The notes under the pieces are model-generated. The model saw only the letters and a program-made list of their open reading frames with translations. It made no database searches and had not been told where the DNA came from. A DNA stretch of 34,761 nucleotides from contig CAJNAR010000073.1 of assembly GCA_905220665.1 (NCBI GenBank), positions 1 to 34,761 on the forward strand, written 5' to 3'. Source of the stretch: Albugo candida. Taxonomy: Eukaryota > Oomycota > Peronosporomycetes > Albuginales > Albuginaceae. The translations under genes and the position numbers were made by a program. Below, one piece after another: positions 34,457-34,761 of the stretch (position 1 is the stretch's first letter; each line of letters opens with the position of its first letter).

Positions 34457-34761
34457 GACTATCACACAAAGAATGAATGTGCTCCTGACCAGTCTTGCGA
34501 GCTACGACTTCGCTCTTTCTCTTTTATATACCTGACAAAACCAACAGTCGTTTTCTATATGGACGGTAATGAAACAGCATATTCAAGACTTAATGTCCTA
34601 ACATGTGATAAAAAAGGAAAACAAAGTAGCCAAGTGCAACAAACTACTTTGCACAATACACTTGCGTAGAGCAGTTATATAGTTAATTGGATTGACTGAT
34701 GTTTGAGTCTCTATACGAAATCTAGAAAAAGGTCAGACTCGTTCTATTTTATTTGCAGCGT
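34457..34761 (+). repeat. Unit 46 (partial, 305)
   Basis: This is only the left block, ending TTTGCAGCGT. Every other unit reads TTTGCAGCTA (or CTATC in unit 7), so the last two bases differ from all other units. The B module is beyond the window edge or absent. Confidence 0.93.

Larger units (their letters stand above)
1..34761 (+). repeat. Satellite-like tandem array with nested modules, 45 units plus a partial one
   Basis: The same sequence recurs head to tail across the whole window, always in the same orientation. Units phased on GACTATCAC fall into length classes: 20 of 635-647, 10 of 721-723, 10 of 877-885, two of 1122, and one each of 470, 962 and 1839. The classes follow 646 + n x 239 (+77). 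A basic unit is a left block (about 340 bases), one B module (about 239) and a right tail starting at TCTACGATC. The B module starts within a TGGGAT motif that also occurs just upstream of the first B, so B probably arose by duplication inside the unit. The array touches both window edges, so its true length is unknown. A eukaryotic satellite is the best reading. A multicopy non-coding RNA or degenerate gene array is possible. Confidence 0.97.

Noticed and set aside
1..34761. CRISPR array
   Set aside because: Repeats are hundreds of bases long and nearly identical throughout, with no unique spacers between short direct repeats.
1..34761. Ribosomal intergenic spacer with subrepeats of about 240
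   Set aside because: Nested subrepeats of this size recall such spacers, but no rRNA gene sequence appears in 34.7 kb.
1..34761. Transposon or retroelement
   Set aside because: I see no terminal inverted repeats, long terminal repeats, target-site duplications or transposase-like or reverse-transcriptase-like frames.
1..34761. Single-base differences in A runs (GGAAAAACACG or GGAAAACACG, AAAAAGG or AAAAAAGG) as informative variants
   Set aside because: Homopolymer length is error-prone in long-read assemblies, so I did not use these to define families.

Overview
The whole window is one head-to-tail tandem array, with no sequence outside it apart from perhaps the last two bases. I phase the units on GACTATCAC. 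There are 45 units (the first starts at base 1) and a 305-base partial unit at the right edge. No conventional gene, rRNA, tRNA, transposase, CRISPR array or bacterial-style operon is visible. Such a gene-free, higher-order array over 34.7 kb points to a eukaryotic nuclear satellite. Nothing identifies the species. Base composition looks moderately AT-rich (estimated by eye).

Each unit has a left block of about 340 bases, a B module of about 239 bases, and a right tail. The left block carries a TATA-like TTTTATATA, a 30-base stem-loop and a pyrimidine-rich stretch ending in TTTGCAG. The B module begins near AAGGTCAC, which I use as its anchor. The tail runs from TCTACGATC to ATTAAACATTTTA. 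Unit lengths are sums of three numbers. A one-B unit is about 646. Each extra B adds about 239 (885 with two, 1122 with three, 1839 with six). A partial duplication inside B adds 77 (723, or 962 with an extra B as well). One 470-base unit is a deletion product. I count 65 B modules.

Regions: 1-12596 is the most varied, with most of the multi-B units, the six-B unit and two kinds of left block. 12597-15416 is mostly plain units. 15417-28013 holds all eleven 77-base duplications, in dimeric (about 1607) and trimeric (about 2090) higher-order repeats. 28014-34761 is homogeneous 646-base units with a dimeric (about 1290) pattern.

Most B modules keep a 67-codon ORF open from an ATG, but neither 239 nor 77 is a multiple of three and many copies are shifted or stopped. 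I do not call these ORFs genes. Each unit nonetheless has a gene-like order: TATA-like box, 3' splice-site-like sequence, ORF, ATTAAA, then a TGTG stretch. The most informative content is the record of unequal crossing-over: identical breakpoints, chimeric modules and reciprocal-looking deletion products.
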